Assembly (NCBI GenBank): GCA_043739325.1
Contig: JAYUFK010000268.1
Location: 1-11,215 of the forward strand
Direction of reading: 5' to 3'
DNA length: 11,215 nucleotides
Source of the DNA: Roseiarcus sp043739325
Lineage (GTDB): Bacteria; Pseudomonadota; Alphaproteobacteria; Rhizobiales; Beijerinckiaceae
A program made the position numbers and the translations under genes. Shown piece after piece: positions 1 to 4,844 of the stretch; positions within the stretch are counted from its first letter, which is position 1; every line of letters begins with the position of its first letter. A model generated the notes under the pieces. That model saw only the letters and a program-made list of their open reading frames with translations. It had not been told where the DNA came from and did no database searches.

Positions 1-267
1 GATCCCGGAATCGGCGGCAAACCGCGCCGCTGCGTCGCGCAACTGATTGGGAGCGGGGGAATCTTCCGCATCGTAGACGACAACGTACTGGCCGCGTACG
101 AACGGGAGGGCCACATTCAGCGCGCGCGGCTTGGTCGAAGGTTCTCCTGGCGGCGCGACGATCACGTCATAGCGCGCCGGCAAGCGCATGCGGGCGATCG
201 CCGTTAGTGTCGCGGTGTCGCGCTTTTCGACGACAAGCTTGATGTCGAGCTTGCCGCGGGGATAGTC
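1..267 (-). pseudogene. Glycosyltransferase family 2, catalytic fragment (3' part of an interrupted gene, cut by window edge)
   Basis: Read on the minus strand, this stretch is open for exactly 89 codons to the window edge. It encodes D-Y-P-R-G-K-L-D-I-K-L-V-V-E, then T-K-P-R-A-L-N-V-A-L, then V-V-Y-D-A-E-D. These are the post-strand and DxD-type nucleotide-sugar/metal-binding motifs of processive GT2 glycosyltransferases. It lacks a start codon: the first 330 codons lie at 3816-4806, on the far side of an inserted transposon. The first eight bases of the fragment are the target duplication. Joining the two pieces restores one frame with no lost or gained base, so this is one gene cleaved by transposition and not a decayed relic. 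The fragment has no stop codons, which suggests a recent insertion. The C-terminal part lies beyond base 1. The substrate of the enzyme cannot be told from this sequence. Confidence 0.88.
260..267. repeat. Target-site duplication, left copy
   Basis: GGATAGTC lies directly outside the left inverted repeat and is repeated exactly at 3815-3822 outside the right one. An 8-bp duplication is the size known for the IS1595 family. It falls within the glycosyltransferase codons for Asp-Tyr-Pro. Confidence 0.93.
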
Positions 268-293
268 CGGTATTATGGCGCAGACGCCACAAG
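268..293 (+). repeat. Left terminal inverted repeat (IRL)
   Basis: This 26-bp sequence starts CGGTATTATGGCG and ends CGCCACAAG. Its exact reverse complement is at 3789-3814. Similarity stops abruptly after base 293, which fixes the inner edge. The repeat is itself partly dyadic (GGCG..CGCC), as transposase-binding sites often are. Confidence 0.95.
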
Positions 294-357
294 GCCAGCG
301 CAATGAGCGCTGCCCGGCGATTCACACTTTCCACTAGCCGAACTCCTGGCGCCCGTT

Positions 358-371
358 GCGGAATCTTCCGC
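358..371. repeat. Perfect 14-bp palindrome-like site in the leader of the membrane-protein gene
   Basis: GCGGAA-TC-TTCCGC is a perfect 6-bp inverted repeat with a 2-bp centre. It lies 8 bp upstream of the AGGAG ribosome-binding site for the gene starting at 392. It could be an operator or a weak hairpin in the leader. No clear -35/-10 pair was recognised between the element end and this gene. Confidence 0.4.
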
Positions 372-391
372 GCGGAGTCAGGAGTAGCGGC

Positions 392-1240
392 ATGGGGAAC
401 TGGCGGTCTTTATTTACGTGGAGAAAGCTTCCGGGCCACGCCCTATGGGTGCTCGGCCTTGGTTGGAAGGGCCTCGATATACTCGGTCATTTTGACATGG
501 CTCAGAGAGTTGTTGAGGCCATGGGCGGGACGCCGGCGATGATTGCTAGCGTTCTTTCCTCAACATGGACCAGCGTCGCGCTTGTAGTAGCCGGTATCGG
601 CTACATCGTTCTTGTCGGCGAGCCAGAAAAGGGCGTCCAACGGCACCATTGGTGGCCGTATGTGGGATGGGCAATTTTTGCTTTCTCAGTCGCATCTATG
701 GTGTCCGTGGTTATCTACGGCGCGAATGAATTGTTTATCCGAAAGGAAATAGCCAAGGGTATCGTCGGAATTCCCAGAAACACACCAGACGAGAACAACC
801 CGAACAGACCACAAATTCCGCTAGAAACTGGCGATAGGTCGATACAGCCAGATCAATTCAGAATATTGATGGTAGAATTTAACAAAATAAGAGATTCTCT
901 ACCCATTCTGAATGTGTGTACTACAGAATCCGACCAAGAATCTTTGGTGCTACGACAACAGTTTTTTGTACTTCTGAATAGAAGCGGCGTAGTGTGGAGT
1001 CAGTGCGGTTTAGTGCCAAGCGGACCAGATGACGTAGGGTTTATAATATACGTGGCTTCGCTAGAGAAAATCCCGCCTGCGGCGGAACAATTTAGAGAGG
1101 CTTTGGAAATAGCTAATATGCATCCGCAAATTAAAGAGATAGGCAACCAAAATAAGATAATGCAGTTGGAGAACATGATAAGAAACGCTGCTTCGGGTTT
1201 CGTTTTTTATATTGCCCCTAAGCCGATCCGCTGGCGCTAA
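392..1240 (+). CDS. Two-helix membrane protein of unknown function (transposon passenger)
   Basis: The product has 282 residues and I do not recognise the family. The ATG at 392 is chosen because a consensus AGGAG (380-384) lies 7 bases upstream; an in-frame TTG at 356 has no such site. There are two hydrophobic segments, about residues 50-75 and 88-111, separated by a short polar loop (EPEKGVQRHHWW). A soluble tail of about 170 residues follows. It begins with a Pro/Asn-rich linker (128-150), then a mixed alpha/beta stretch with a buried-looking strand (GFIIYVA, about 216-222) followed by PPAAEQFREAL. The tail half of the gene (about 730-1230) is visibly richer in A/T than the first half and than the host genes, with many AAT, ATA and AGA codons, suggesting foreign origin. 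It converges on and overlaps the DUF6471 gene by 4 bases. A role as a membrane sensor or effector is only a guess from the topology. Confidence 0.8.
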   Translation: MGNWRSLFTWRKLPGHALWVLGLGWKGLDILGHFDMAQRVVEAMGGTPAMIASVLSSTWTSVALVVAGIGYIVLVGEPEKGVQRHHWWPYVGWAIFAFSVASMVSVVIYGANELFIRKEIAKGIVGIPRNTPDENNPNRPQIPLETGDRSIQPDQFRILMVEFNKIRDSLPILNVCTTESDQESLVLRQQFFVLLNRSGVVWSQCGLVPSGPDDVGFIIYVASLEKIPPAAEQFREALEIANMHPQIKEIGNQNKIMQLENMIRNAASGFVFYIAPKPIRWR

Positions 1241-1479
1241 ATATCCTCGATGCTAAGATTCTGTTTTCCAATAGCCTTGAGCGTAGCAAGCAAGAACGTT
1301 GCGGGAAAGCTGCCGCGACTGAGCTTGTTCGTCACGGAGGAAGTTGTTTCCGGCAACCCCATTTCAGTCAGACGCTTCGCCAGTTCTTCGTAGCTAACAT
1401 CCGCGCGTTTCAATTCCGCCTTGAGCAGCCGCTTCGCCCGATTGATCCATTCCAGTTCCGTTTCGATGATGCCTGCCAT
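1237..1479 (-). CDS. DUF6471 family small protein, candidate repressor of the transposon
   Basis: The product is 80 residues starting M-A-G-I-I-E. The ATG at 1479 is preceded by GAGG five bases upstream on the minus strand. A longer frame exists up to 1686, but it would run through the divergent promoter region and the transposase start. The sequence has the marks I associate with DUF6471: an amphipathic helix W-I-N-R-A-K-R-L-L-K-A-E-L-K, then SYEELAKRL, then TNKLSRGSFPATFLLATLKAIG. This is a compact helical pattern like lambda-repressor-type helix-turn-helix proteins (Y-x-E-L-A-x-x-L, then N-K-L-x-R-G). It is divergently transcribed from the transposase across a shared promoter region with repeated sites. 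DNA binding and repression are inferred from the fold-like pattern and context; the family itself has no established function. Confidence 0.85.
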   Translation of the reverse strand: MAGIIETELEWINRAKRLLKAELKRADVSYEELAKRLTEMGLPETTSSVTNKLSRGSFPATFLLATLKAIGKQNLSIEDI

Positions 1480-1507
1480 TCGATCCTCGCGAAAAGAAGA
1501 GAGACCT

Positions 1508-1535
1508 ATCATATTCGCGATTTTCCTCTTGACAA
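1508..1535 (-). promoter_or_regulatory. Sigma70-type promoter for the DUF6471 gene
   Basis: On the minus strand there is TTGTCA (-35, 1535-1530), a 16-bp spacer and TATGAT (-10, 1513-1508); each box matches consensus at five of six positions. Transcription would start near 1501, leaving a leader of about 22 bases that contains GAGG. The -35 box overlaps that of the oppositely directed transposase promoter. Confidence 0.6.
1509..1521 (+). promoter_or_regulatory. Operator-like 13-bp direct repeat, copy 1
   Basis: TCATATTCGCGAT is repeated exactly at 1551-1563. This copy overlaps the -10 box of the DUF6471 promoter, so a protein bound here would block that promoter. The candidate binder is the DUF6471 protein or the transposase (inference). 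Confidence 0.55.
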
Positions 1536-1557
1536 GGCCTACATAAACTCTCATATT
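1529..1557 (+). promoter_or_regulatory. Sigma70-type promoter for the transposase gene
   Basis: A perfect TTGACA (-35, 1529-1534) is followed after 17 bp by CATATT (1552-1557, four of six matches to the -10 consensus). Transcription would begin near 1564. That lies at or just after the ATG at 1562, so this promoter supports the TTG at 1586 as the real transposase start. Confidence 0.55.
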
Positions 1558-1563
1558 CGCGAT
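1551..1563 (+). promoter_or_regulatory. Operator-like 13-bp direct repeat, copy 2
   Basis: This is an exact second copy of TCATATTCGCGAT, overlapping the -10 box of the transposase promoter. Its core ATATTCGCGA also forms an imperfect dyad with TCGCGGATAT at 1569-1578. Confidence 0.55.
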
Positions 1564-1568
1564 GTCAC

Positions 1569-1578
1569 TCGCGGATAT
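1569..1578 (-). promoter_or_regulatory. Operator-like site, inverted copy 3
   Basis: TCGCGGATAT is the reverse complement of ATATCCGCGA, which differs from the repeat core ATATTCGCGA at one base. With copy 2 it forms a dyad separated by 6 bp, centred just after the expected transposase transcription start. Confidence 0.45.
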
Positions 1579-1585
1579 AAGAGCC

Positions 1586-2572
1586 TTGTCGCAGCATTTC
1601 CTCCTTTCCCGTCCCGCCAAGAGCCTTAGCCTCGCTAAGGTCTTCCGCATGTCGGACGCCGAGGTCGATGGCACCTTCCGCAACATTCGCTGGGCGGCGA
1701 CGGATGGCGCTCCGGTCTGCCCGACTTGCGGGACGCTTGGCGCCTACGAATGCAAGCGCCAGAACGGCTCAATGCGCTATCGCTGCCGCGACTGCCGGGG
1801 CGACTTCACCGTCACGTCGGGAACGCTGTTCGCTTCGCACAAACTGCCCCTGCGCGCCTATCTCGCGGCAATCGCGGTGTTCTGCAATGAAGTCAAAGGC
1901 AAGTCCGCCTTGGCGCTCTCTCGCGATCTGGGCGTTTCCTACAAGGCGGCGTTCGTCTTGCTCCACAAACTGCGCGAGGCGATGGCGGAAGAAATGAAGG
2001 GCCGCGTCGTCGGCGGCGAAGGCAAGATCGCGGAAGTCGACGGCGGTTATTTCGGCGGCTATCTCAAGCCCGCCAATCACCGCGAAAACCGCGTCGATCG
2101 CCGCTTGGCCCGCAACCAGACCGGCAAGCGCAAGGTTGTCGTCATCGTTCGCGAGCGTAACGGCAATTCAGTCCCGGCGGTGTTTCGCACGGAAGGCCAA
2201 GCGCAATCATGGATCAAGGCGCGCATCGCCAAGGGAACCGTCGTCAATGCCGACGAAGCAACCTCTTGGGATAATCTTCACGGCGCATTCGAATTGAAGC
2301 GCATCAATCACGAGGAAGCCTACAGCTTCGACGGCGCTTGCACGAATTGGGCGGAAGAATATTTCAGCCGTTTGCGCCGCGCCGAAATCGGCATTCATCA
2401 TCATATCGCAGGATCGTATCTCCTGCGCTACGCCCAAGAGAGTTCATGGCGCGAGGATCACCGCCGCATGCCGAACGGGGATCAAGTCACGCGCATTGCC
2501 GGGTTGGCCTTGGGCAAACGCACGTCGCCCGATTTCGTCGGATACTGGCAGAGGCACTTGGCGGCTAACTAG
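1586..2572 (+). CDS. IS1595-family (ISXO2-like) transposase
   Basis: This DDE-type transposase is expected to move the element. The reading frame from the TTG at 1586 gives 328 residues beginning (M)SQHFLLS, the usual N-terminus of this family. An ATG eight codons upstream (1562) coincides with the predicted transcription start, so TTG is preferred; AAGAG lies just before it. A zinc ribbon (C-P-T-C-G ... C-R-D-C-R) is followed by a helix-turn-helix-like stretch (SALALSRDLGVSYKAAFVLLHKLR). The catalytic core then shows Asp in AEVDGGYFGG, Asp in VNADEA, and the N-W-A-E-E-Y-F-S-R-L-R-R motif carrying the third acidic residue and following basic residue. The family tail I-G-I-H-H-H-I-A ... L-L-R-Y-A is present. 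No frameshift or internal stop is seen, so it looks functional. Confidence 0.93.
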   Translation: MSQHFLLSRPAKSLSLAKVFRMSDAEVDGTFRNIRWAATDGAPVCPTCGTLGAYECKRQNGSMRYRCRDCRGDFTVTSGTLFASHKLPLRAYLAAIAVFCNEVKGKSALALSRDLGVSYKAAFVLLHKLREAMAEEMKGRVVGGEGKIAEVDGGYFGGYLKPANHRENRVDRRLARNQTGKRKVVVIVRERNGNSVPAVFRTEGQAQSWIKARIAKGTVVNADEATSWDNLHGAFELKRINHEEAYSFDGACTNWAEEYFSRLRRAEIGIHHHIAGSYLLRYAQESSWREDHRRMPNGDQVTRIAGLALGKRTSPDFVGYWQRHLAAN

Positions 2573-2615
2573 CAATCGTCTCAATCTGCTGTTATGCTTC
2601 GGTGGGGTAAGGATC

Positions 2616-2876
2616 ATGCGCGTTATTTGGATTTGCCTATTTTTCGCTGTTTTGACGGGGTGCGTTACAAGCTATGCCGGCAATGACGCCAATGTCTACG
2701 GTAGTCCTTTCGGCCAACGGGTAGTAGGGAACGAGGCTTATGTGACTGTCTCAAATGTCTGGAATGAGATGGATGGCCTGCCGCTCGCAGAGAAACACTG
2801 CGGCACATTTGGTAAATTAGCGCGGTTTAGCCGAATGGAGCCATACCGCGCCGTCTACGATTGTGTGCGGGTGTAA
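2616..2876 (+). CDS. Small lipoprotein of unknown function (transposon passenger)
   Basis: The product has 86 residues. The ATG at 2616 starts a typical lipoprotein signal peptide: a short basic start (MR), a hydrophobic core (VIWICLFFAVL) and the lipobox L-T-G-C, with the lipidated Cys at residue 16. AAGGA lies close upstream. The mature part contains GNEAYVTVSNVWNEMDGLPLAEKHC and a terminal Y-D-C-V-R-V, giving two further Cys that could form a disulfide. It would be anchored to a membrane on the outer face of the cytoplasmic membrane or in the outer membrane. It lies 43 bases after the transposase on the same strand and may be cotranscribed. The larger frame reaching back into the transposase gene is not used because the signal peptide fixes the start. 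Its function is not recognised. Confidence 0.78.
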   Translation: MRVIWICLFFAVLTGCVTSYAGNDANVYGSPFGQRVVGNEAYVTVSNVWNEMDGLPLAEKHCGTFGKLARFSRMEPYRAVYDCVRV

Positions 2877-2895
2877 TTCTTGGTGAGTGATGGTA

Positions 2896-2913
2896 AGGGG
2901 ATGGCAGTCCCCT
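2896..2913. terminator. Possible bidirectional terminator hairpin
   Basis: AGGGGA (2896-2901), loop TGGCAG and TCCCCT (2908-2913) form a perfect 6-bp stem. It is followed by CTCTTG on the plus strand and a short TTA on the minus strand. It lies between two convergent genes, where a shared terminator would be expected. The T-tract is weak. Confidence 0.4.
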
Positions 2914-3017
2914 CTTGATCGACATTCACAGCGCCTCAAGCCGCTATCCCAAGATCGCGCGTGGAGCGCTTTGTTCAATGTCAAACCGAGATGCACCTAC
3001 CGTTACATTTAAGAAGC

Positions 3018-3266
3018 TCACGATTGGGATCGAGGCTGCGGGTATCCGTGTATCGCTTGAGGGGTTTGTGCCGCTTGCATTAGTGCCTGACCAAGCGCGA
3101 GAATTTCAGCCCGAAGCCCGGCGTCTGTGTCTTGAGCGGATAGCGGCGGAATTCCCAGCATTGTTATCTCAGAATTCTTTGTTCCATACTGAATCCGCAA
3201 CGTAACGCCGATCACGTTGTTTGTGGACATATCACGGTCAAAGGCCTCAATGAACACAGTCGCCAT
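3018..3266 (-). CDS. 82-residue hypothetical protein (transposon passenger)
   Basis: No family is recognised. The ATG at 3266 is chosen because a strong purine-rich ribosome site, GGAGGGA, ends four bases upstream on the minus strand. The product starts M-A-T-V-F-I-E-A-F-D-R-D and continues N-V-I-G-V-T-L-R-I-Q-Y-G, which reads like two beta strands. A helix with LRAEILALGQALMQAAQ follows. It has no signal peptide and no membrane segment. It lies 55 bases downstream of the 3322-3756 gene on the same strand, so the two probably form a small operon reading inward from the right end of the element. The ribosome site sits in one arm of a perfect 6-bp hairpin. A plus-strand frame (ATG at 2979 to 3205) overlaps it but has poorer support. 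Confidence 0.68.
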   Translation of the reverse strand: MATVFIEAFDRDMSTNNVIGVTLRIQYGTKNSEITMLGIPPLSAQDTDAGLRAEILALGQALMQAAQTPQAIHGYPQPRSQS

Positions 3267-3270
3267 TGGC

Positions 3271-3292
3271 TCCCTCCATCATTTTTGAGGGA
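3271..3292 (-). promoter_or_regulatory. Hairpin that could mask the ribosome-binding site of the 82-residue gene
   Basis: On the minus strand TCCCTC pairs perfectly with GAGGGA across a 10-base loop (AAAAATGATG). The second arm is the ribosome-binding site of the gene starting at 3266. Ribosomes finishing the upstream gene (stop at 3322-3324) might open it, giving coupled translation; this is an inference from the geometry. Confidence 0.4.
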
Positions 3293-3321
3293 TCAAACCA
3301 CGACGCCACTTGCTGGTCGAA

Positions 3322-3756
3322 TCAGTCACTCTTCGACGACATCGCCCAAACCCGCGCACCTTTGATCTTCCCTTCACCTTCGATCAACCCGCGTCGCCAT
3401 TGCTGGCGCAGCGCGTGTATCATCCGCTGCGCCATAGCGTGCGCTAGAACCTTGTCGCCGGTATCCAAGCCCTTTGCCGCCATGACGTGCAAGGCTAGTT
3501 CTTTGGTCGTCTTTGGCCCGCTGGCGAGGGCTTCCTTGCAAAGCGTGATTATCTCGCCTCTGGCGAACATGCGGTGCGTATCGACATAAGATGACAAGTC
3601 CTCGCCATCGCCGCTCGCCTCAAAGATCGCAATGCAGGCGGTCACATGCGAAAGATCGGCGCGGGCTTGCGCGATGCGCTTTTCGTAAAGCGTGATTGAC
3701 GCCTGAATCTCGGCGCGCTTTGAGCGAAGCGTTGTGACTGTGCGTATCTCGGCCAT
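3322..3756 (-). CDS. 144-residue protein with N-terminal coiled coil and winged-helix-like C-terminus (transposon passenger)
   Basis: The product begins M-A-E-I-R-T-V-T-T-L and has a charged heptad-like helix region over about residues 8-48 (RSKRAEIQASITLYEKRIAQARADLSH is part of it in two stretches), suggesting a coiled coil or dimer stalk. The C-terminal half reads as helix TTKELALHVMAAKGL, helix LAHAMAQRMIHALRQQ, then a basic wing-like strand GLIEGEGKIKGARVWAM. That pattern fits a small winged helix-turn-helix DNA-binding protein. I remember similar short proteins in Hyphomicrobiales but no named family. No ribosome site precedes the ATG. The truncated glycosyltransferase frame ends with TAG nine bases upstream, so reinitiation could feed it. 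It may regulate the element or act as an accessory factor; both are guesses. Confidence 0.78.
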   Translation of the reverse strand: MAEIRTVTTLRSKRAEIQASITLYEKRIAQARADLSHVTACIAIFEASGDGEDLSSYVDTHRMFARGEIITLCKEALASGPKTTKELALHVMAAKGLDTGDKVLAHAMAQRMIHALRQQWRRGLIEGEGKIKGARVWAMSSKSD

Positions 3757-3788
3757 GCGCCAAATCTAGGCGGCGAGGCGATGGATTT

Positions 3789-3814
3789 CTTGTGGCGTCT
3801 GCGCCATAATACCG
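3789..3814 (-). repeat. Right terminal inverted repeat (IRR)
   Basis: These 26 bp are an exact reverse complement of 268-293, ending ..GCGCCATAATACCG next to the target duplication. Read inward on the minus strand it contains TATTAT, which could act as a -10 element, but no convincing -35 was found in the flanking host sequence. Confidence 0.95.
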
Positions 3815-3822
3815 GGATAGTC
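3815..3822. repeat. Target-site duplication, right copy
   Basis: GGATAGTC matches 260-267 exactly. Read on the minus strand it carries the glycosyltransferase codons Asp-Tyr and the first two bases of Pro. Confidence 0.93.
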
Positions 3823-4772
3823 GATCGCATCGAGCGCCGCGATGAGCCGCGGAACGCCGCCGGCCTCTTCGTAAAGCGGAACGATGATCGAATAAATCGG
3901 CAGATCCGTCTCGGCGAGGGGCGGGGCAGGAATCGGCGCCCTGTTGGCAGCCATGGCGGTCAACCTGATTGCGACCGCAGCGGCAAAAATGAGCCAGAGA
4001 ACAACGGATACGAGCAGCGTCAGGACATGCGGCAGCGTCGAAGCGATCAGCGCCGCGACCCCCAGCGCGCCGATGGCGAAAGCCAATTGCCCGCCACTGG
4101 CGCCGGTGCGCGCGCTCAGCGTTGGATCAACCAGATCAAGACCGTTTGCCGCTTCGTGGGACAGGGCCTCGCCCATGCGCGCGCGCAATATCGCCGCCAT
4201 CCGTTGTGGCGAGCAAATGGCAAATGTAGACGGCAACCTGCGCTGCTCGGCGGCCATCAGCAGTAGGCCTATCGCCTCGCCCCGCGGCGCAAGGACGACG
4301 CGCAATCCAAGTTTGTTGGGGGCGAGCGGCGCTATGCCGCTGGCCACGGCCTTGGCCGGCACAGTATTTGGACTAATGGCGAGCTCACCGCAAAAGTACG
4401 GCGCACGCAGATGGCGGGCGAGCGCGCGGTAAAAATCCTCTTCGCTCATCAGGCCTTCACCCAACAGCGCCTGTTCGCTGCTGACGCCGCAACGCGCTGC
4501 CTTCGTTGCCGCAAGTAACATTTCTGTGCTTGCGCCGTAGCTGGAAAGGAACGCAATTTGCGGAGCGAAGACGTTGGCGGAGGCGAGCGAACCGATCGAG
4601 ACAGGTTCTCGACGCTCACGCGAGCTTTGTGGCCGCAAGTGCGGATCGTGCAGTGACAGCTTGTGAACGTAATCTGACACGCTACGCCAACCAATGCACA
4701 GCAGAAGAACGCGACTCGAGATAAGAAACCGCAAACCCGCTGGCGCCGGTTCCACCGCGAACCGGAAGGCTT

Positions 4773-4778
4773 TATAAT
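4773..4778 (+). promoter_or_regulatory. Candidate -10 element for the solute-binding protein gene
   Basis: A perfect TATAAT lies on the plus strand 67 bases before the ATG at 4845, inside the start of the divergent glycosyltransferase gene. The 38-base gap between the two start codons is too short for two full promoters, so at least one must lie within a coding region. The matching -35 box is poor (TTCCAC), so this is tentative. Confidence 0.3.
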
Positions 4779-4844
4779 CACGGTAAGCGGAAAAATTTCT
4801 CGGCACCAGATCCTATTCAATAACAGTAAAATGCGAATGTCATC

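Larger units (their letters stand above)
268..3814. mobile_element. Complete IS1595-family (ISXO2-like) transposon with five passenger genes, 3547 bp
   Basis: The ends are defined by 26-bp perfect terminal inverted repeats (268-293 and 3789-3814), flanked by the same 8-bp sequence GGATAGTC. Inside are an apparently intact ISXO2-like DDE transposase (1586-2572) and five further reading frames. A minimal IS1595-type element is about 1 kb, so roughly 2.5 kb here is cargo. Elements of this family with passenger genes are known (for example the ISNwi1 and ISNha5 groups). Assignment to a particular group would need ISfinder comparison. The element sits in a glycosyltransferase gene, and precise removal restores that gene. 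Intact ends, an intact transposase and an unmutated target duplication together suggest a recent insertion and possibly an active element. Confidence 0.93.
3766..4806 (-). pseudogene. Glycosyltransferase family 2, N-terminal fragment (5' part of the interrupted gene)
   Basis: The frame opens at GTG 4806, four bases after AGGA. It runs 346 codons, the last 15 or so belonging to the inserted element before a TAG at 3766-3768. Native parts in order are an N-terminal region of about 80 residues, and a domain reminiscent of the GspE/MshE N-terminal fold around residues 85-190 (EQALLGEGLMSEEDFYRALA, then HLRAPYF). Next come two adjoining membrane helices (about 242-285: LAFAIGALGVAALIAST and LTLLVSVVLWLIFAAAVA), then the first GT2 strand YSIIVPLYEEAGGVPRLIAAL. 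The catalytic DxD-type segment is on the other side of the transposon at 1-267, so this product cannot be an active transferase. The intact protein would be an inner-membrane enzyme using nucleotide sugars, probably for a surface polysaccharide. The next gene upstream is divergent with only 38 bases between starts. Confidence 0.88.

Noticed and set aside
303..542. Plus-strand frame of 79 codons starting at ATG 303
   Set aside because: It overlaps the start of the membrane-protein gene in another frame, has no ribosome site, and its product is low-complexity Arg/Gly-rich sequence typical of a shadow frame.
392..1479. Membrane protein plus DUF6471 gene as a toxin-antitoxin pair
   Set aside because: The two genes converge and are not cotranscribed, and the DUF6471 gene pairs better with the transposase across a divergent promoter. 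Nothing in the sequence supports toxicity.
1480..1686. N-terminal extension of the DUF6471 gene up to 1686
   Set aside because: It would read back through its own promoter and the transposase start. The ATG at 1479 has a good ribosome site and the right family length.
3789..3856. A promoter formed across the right element end using TATTAT of the inverted repeat as a -10 box
   Set aside because: The only possible -35 at a 17-bp distance (TCGATG in host DNA) matches consensus poorly.
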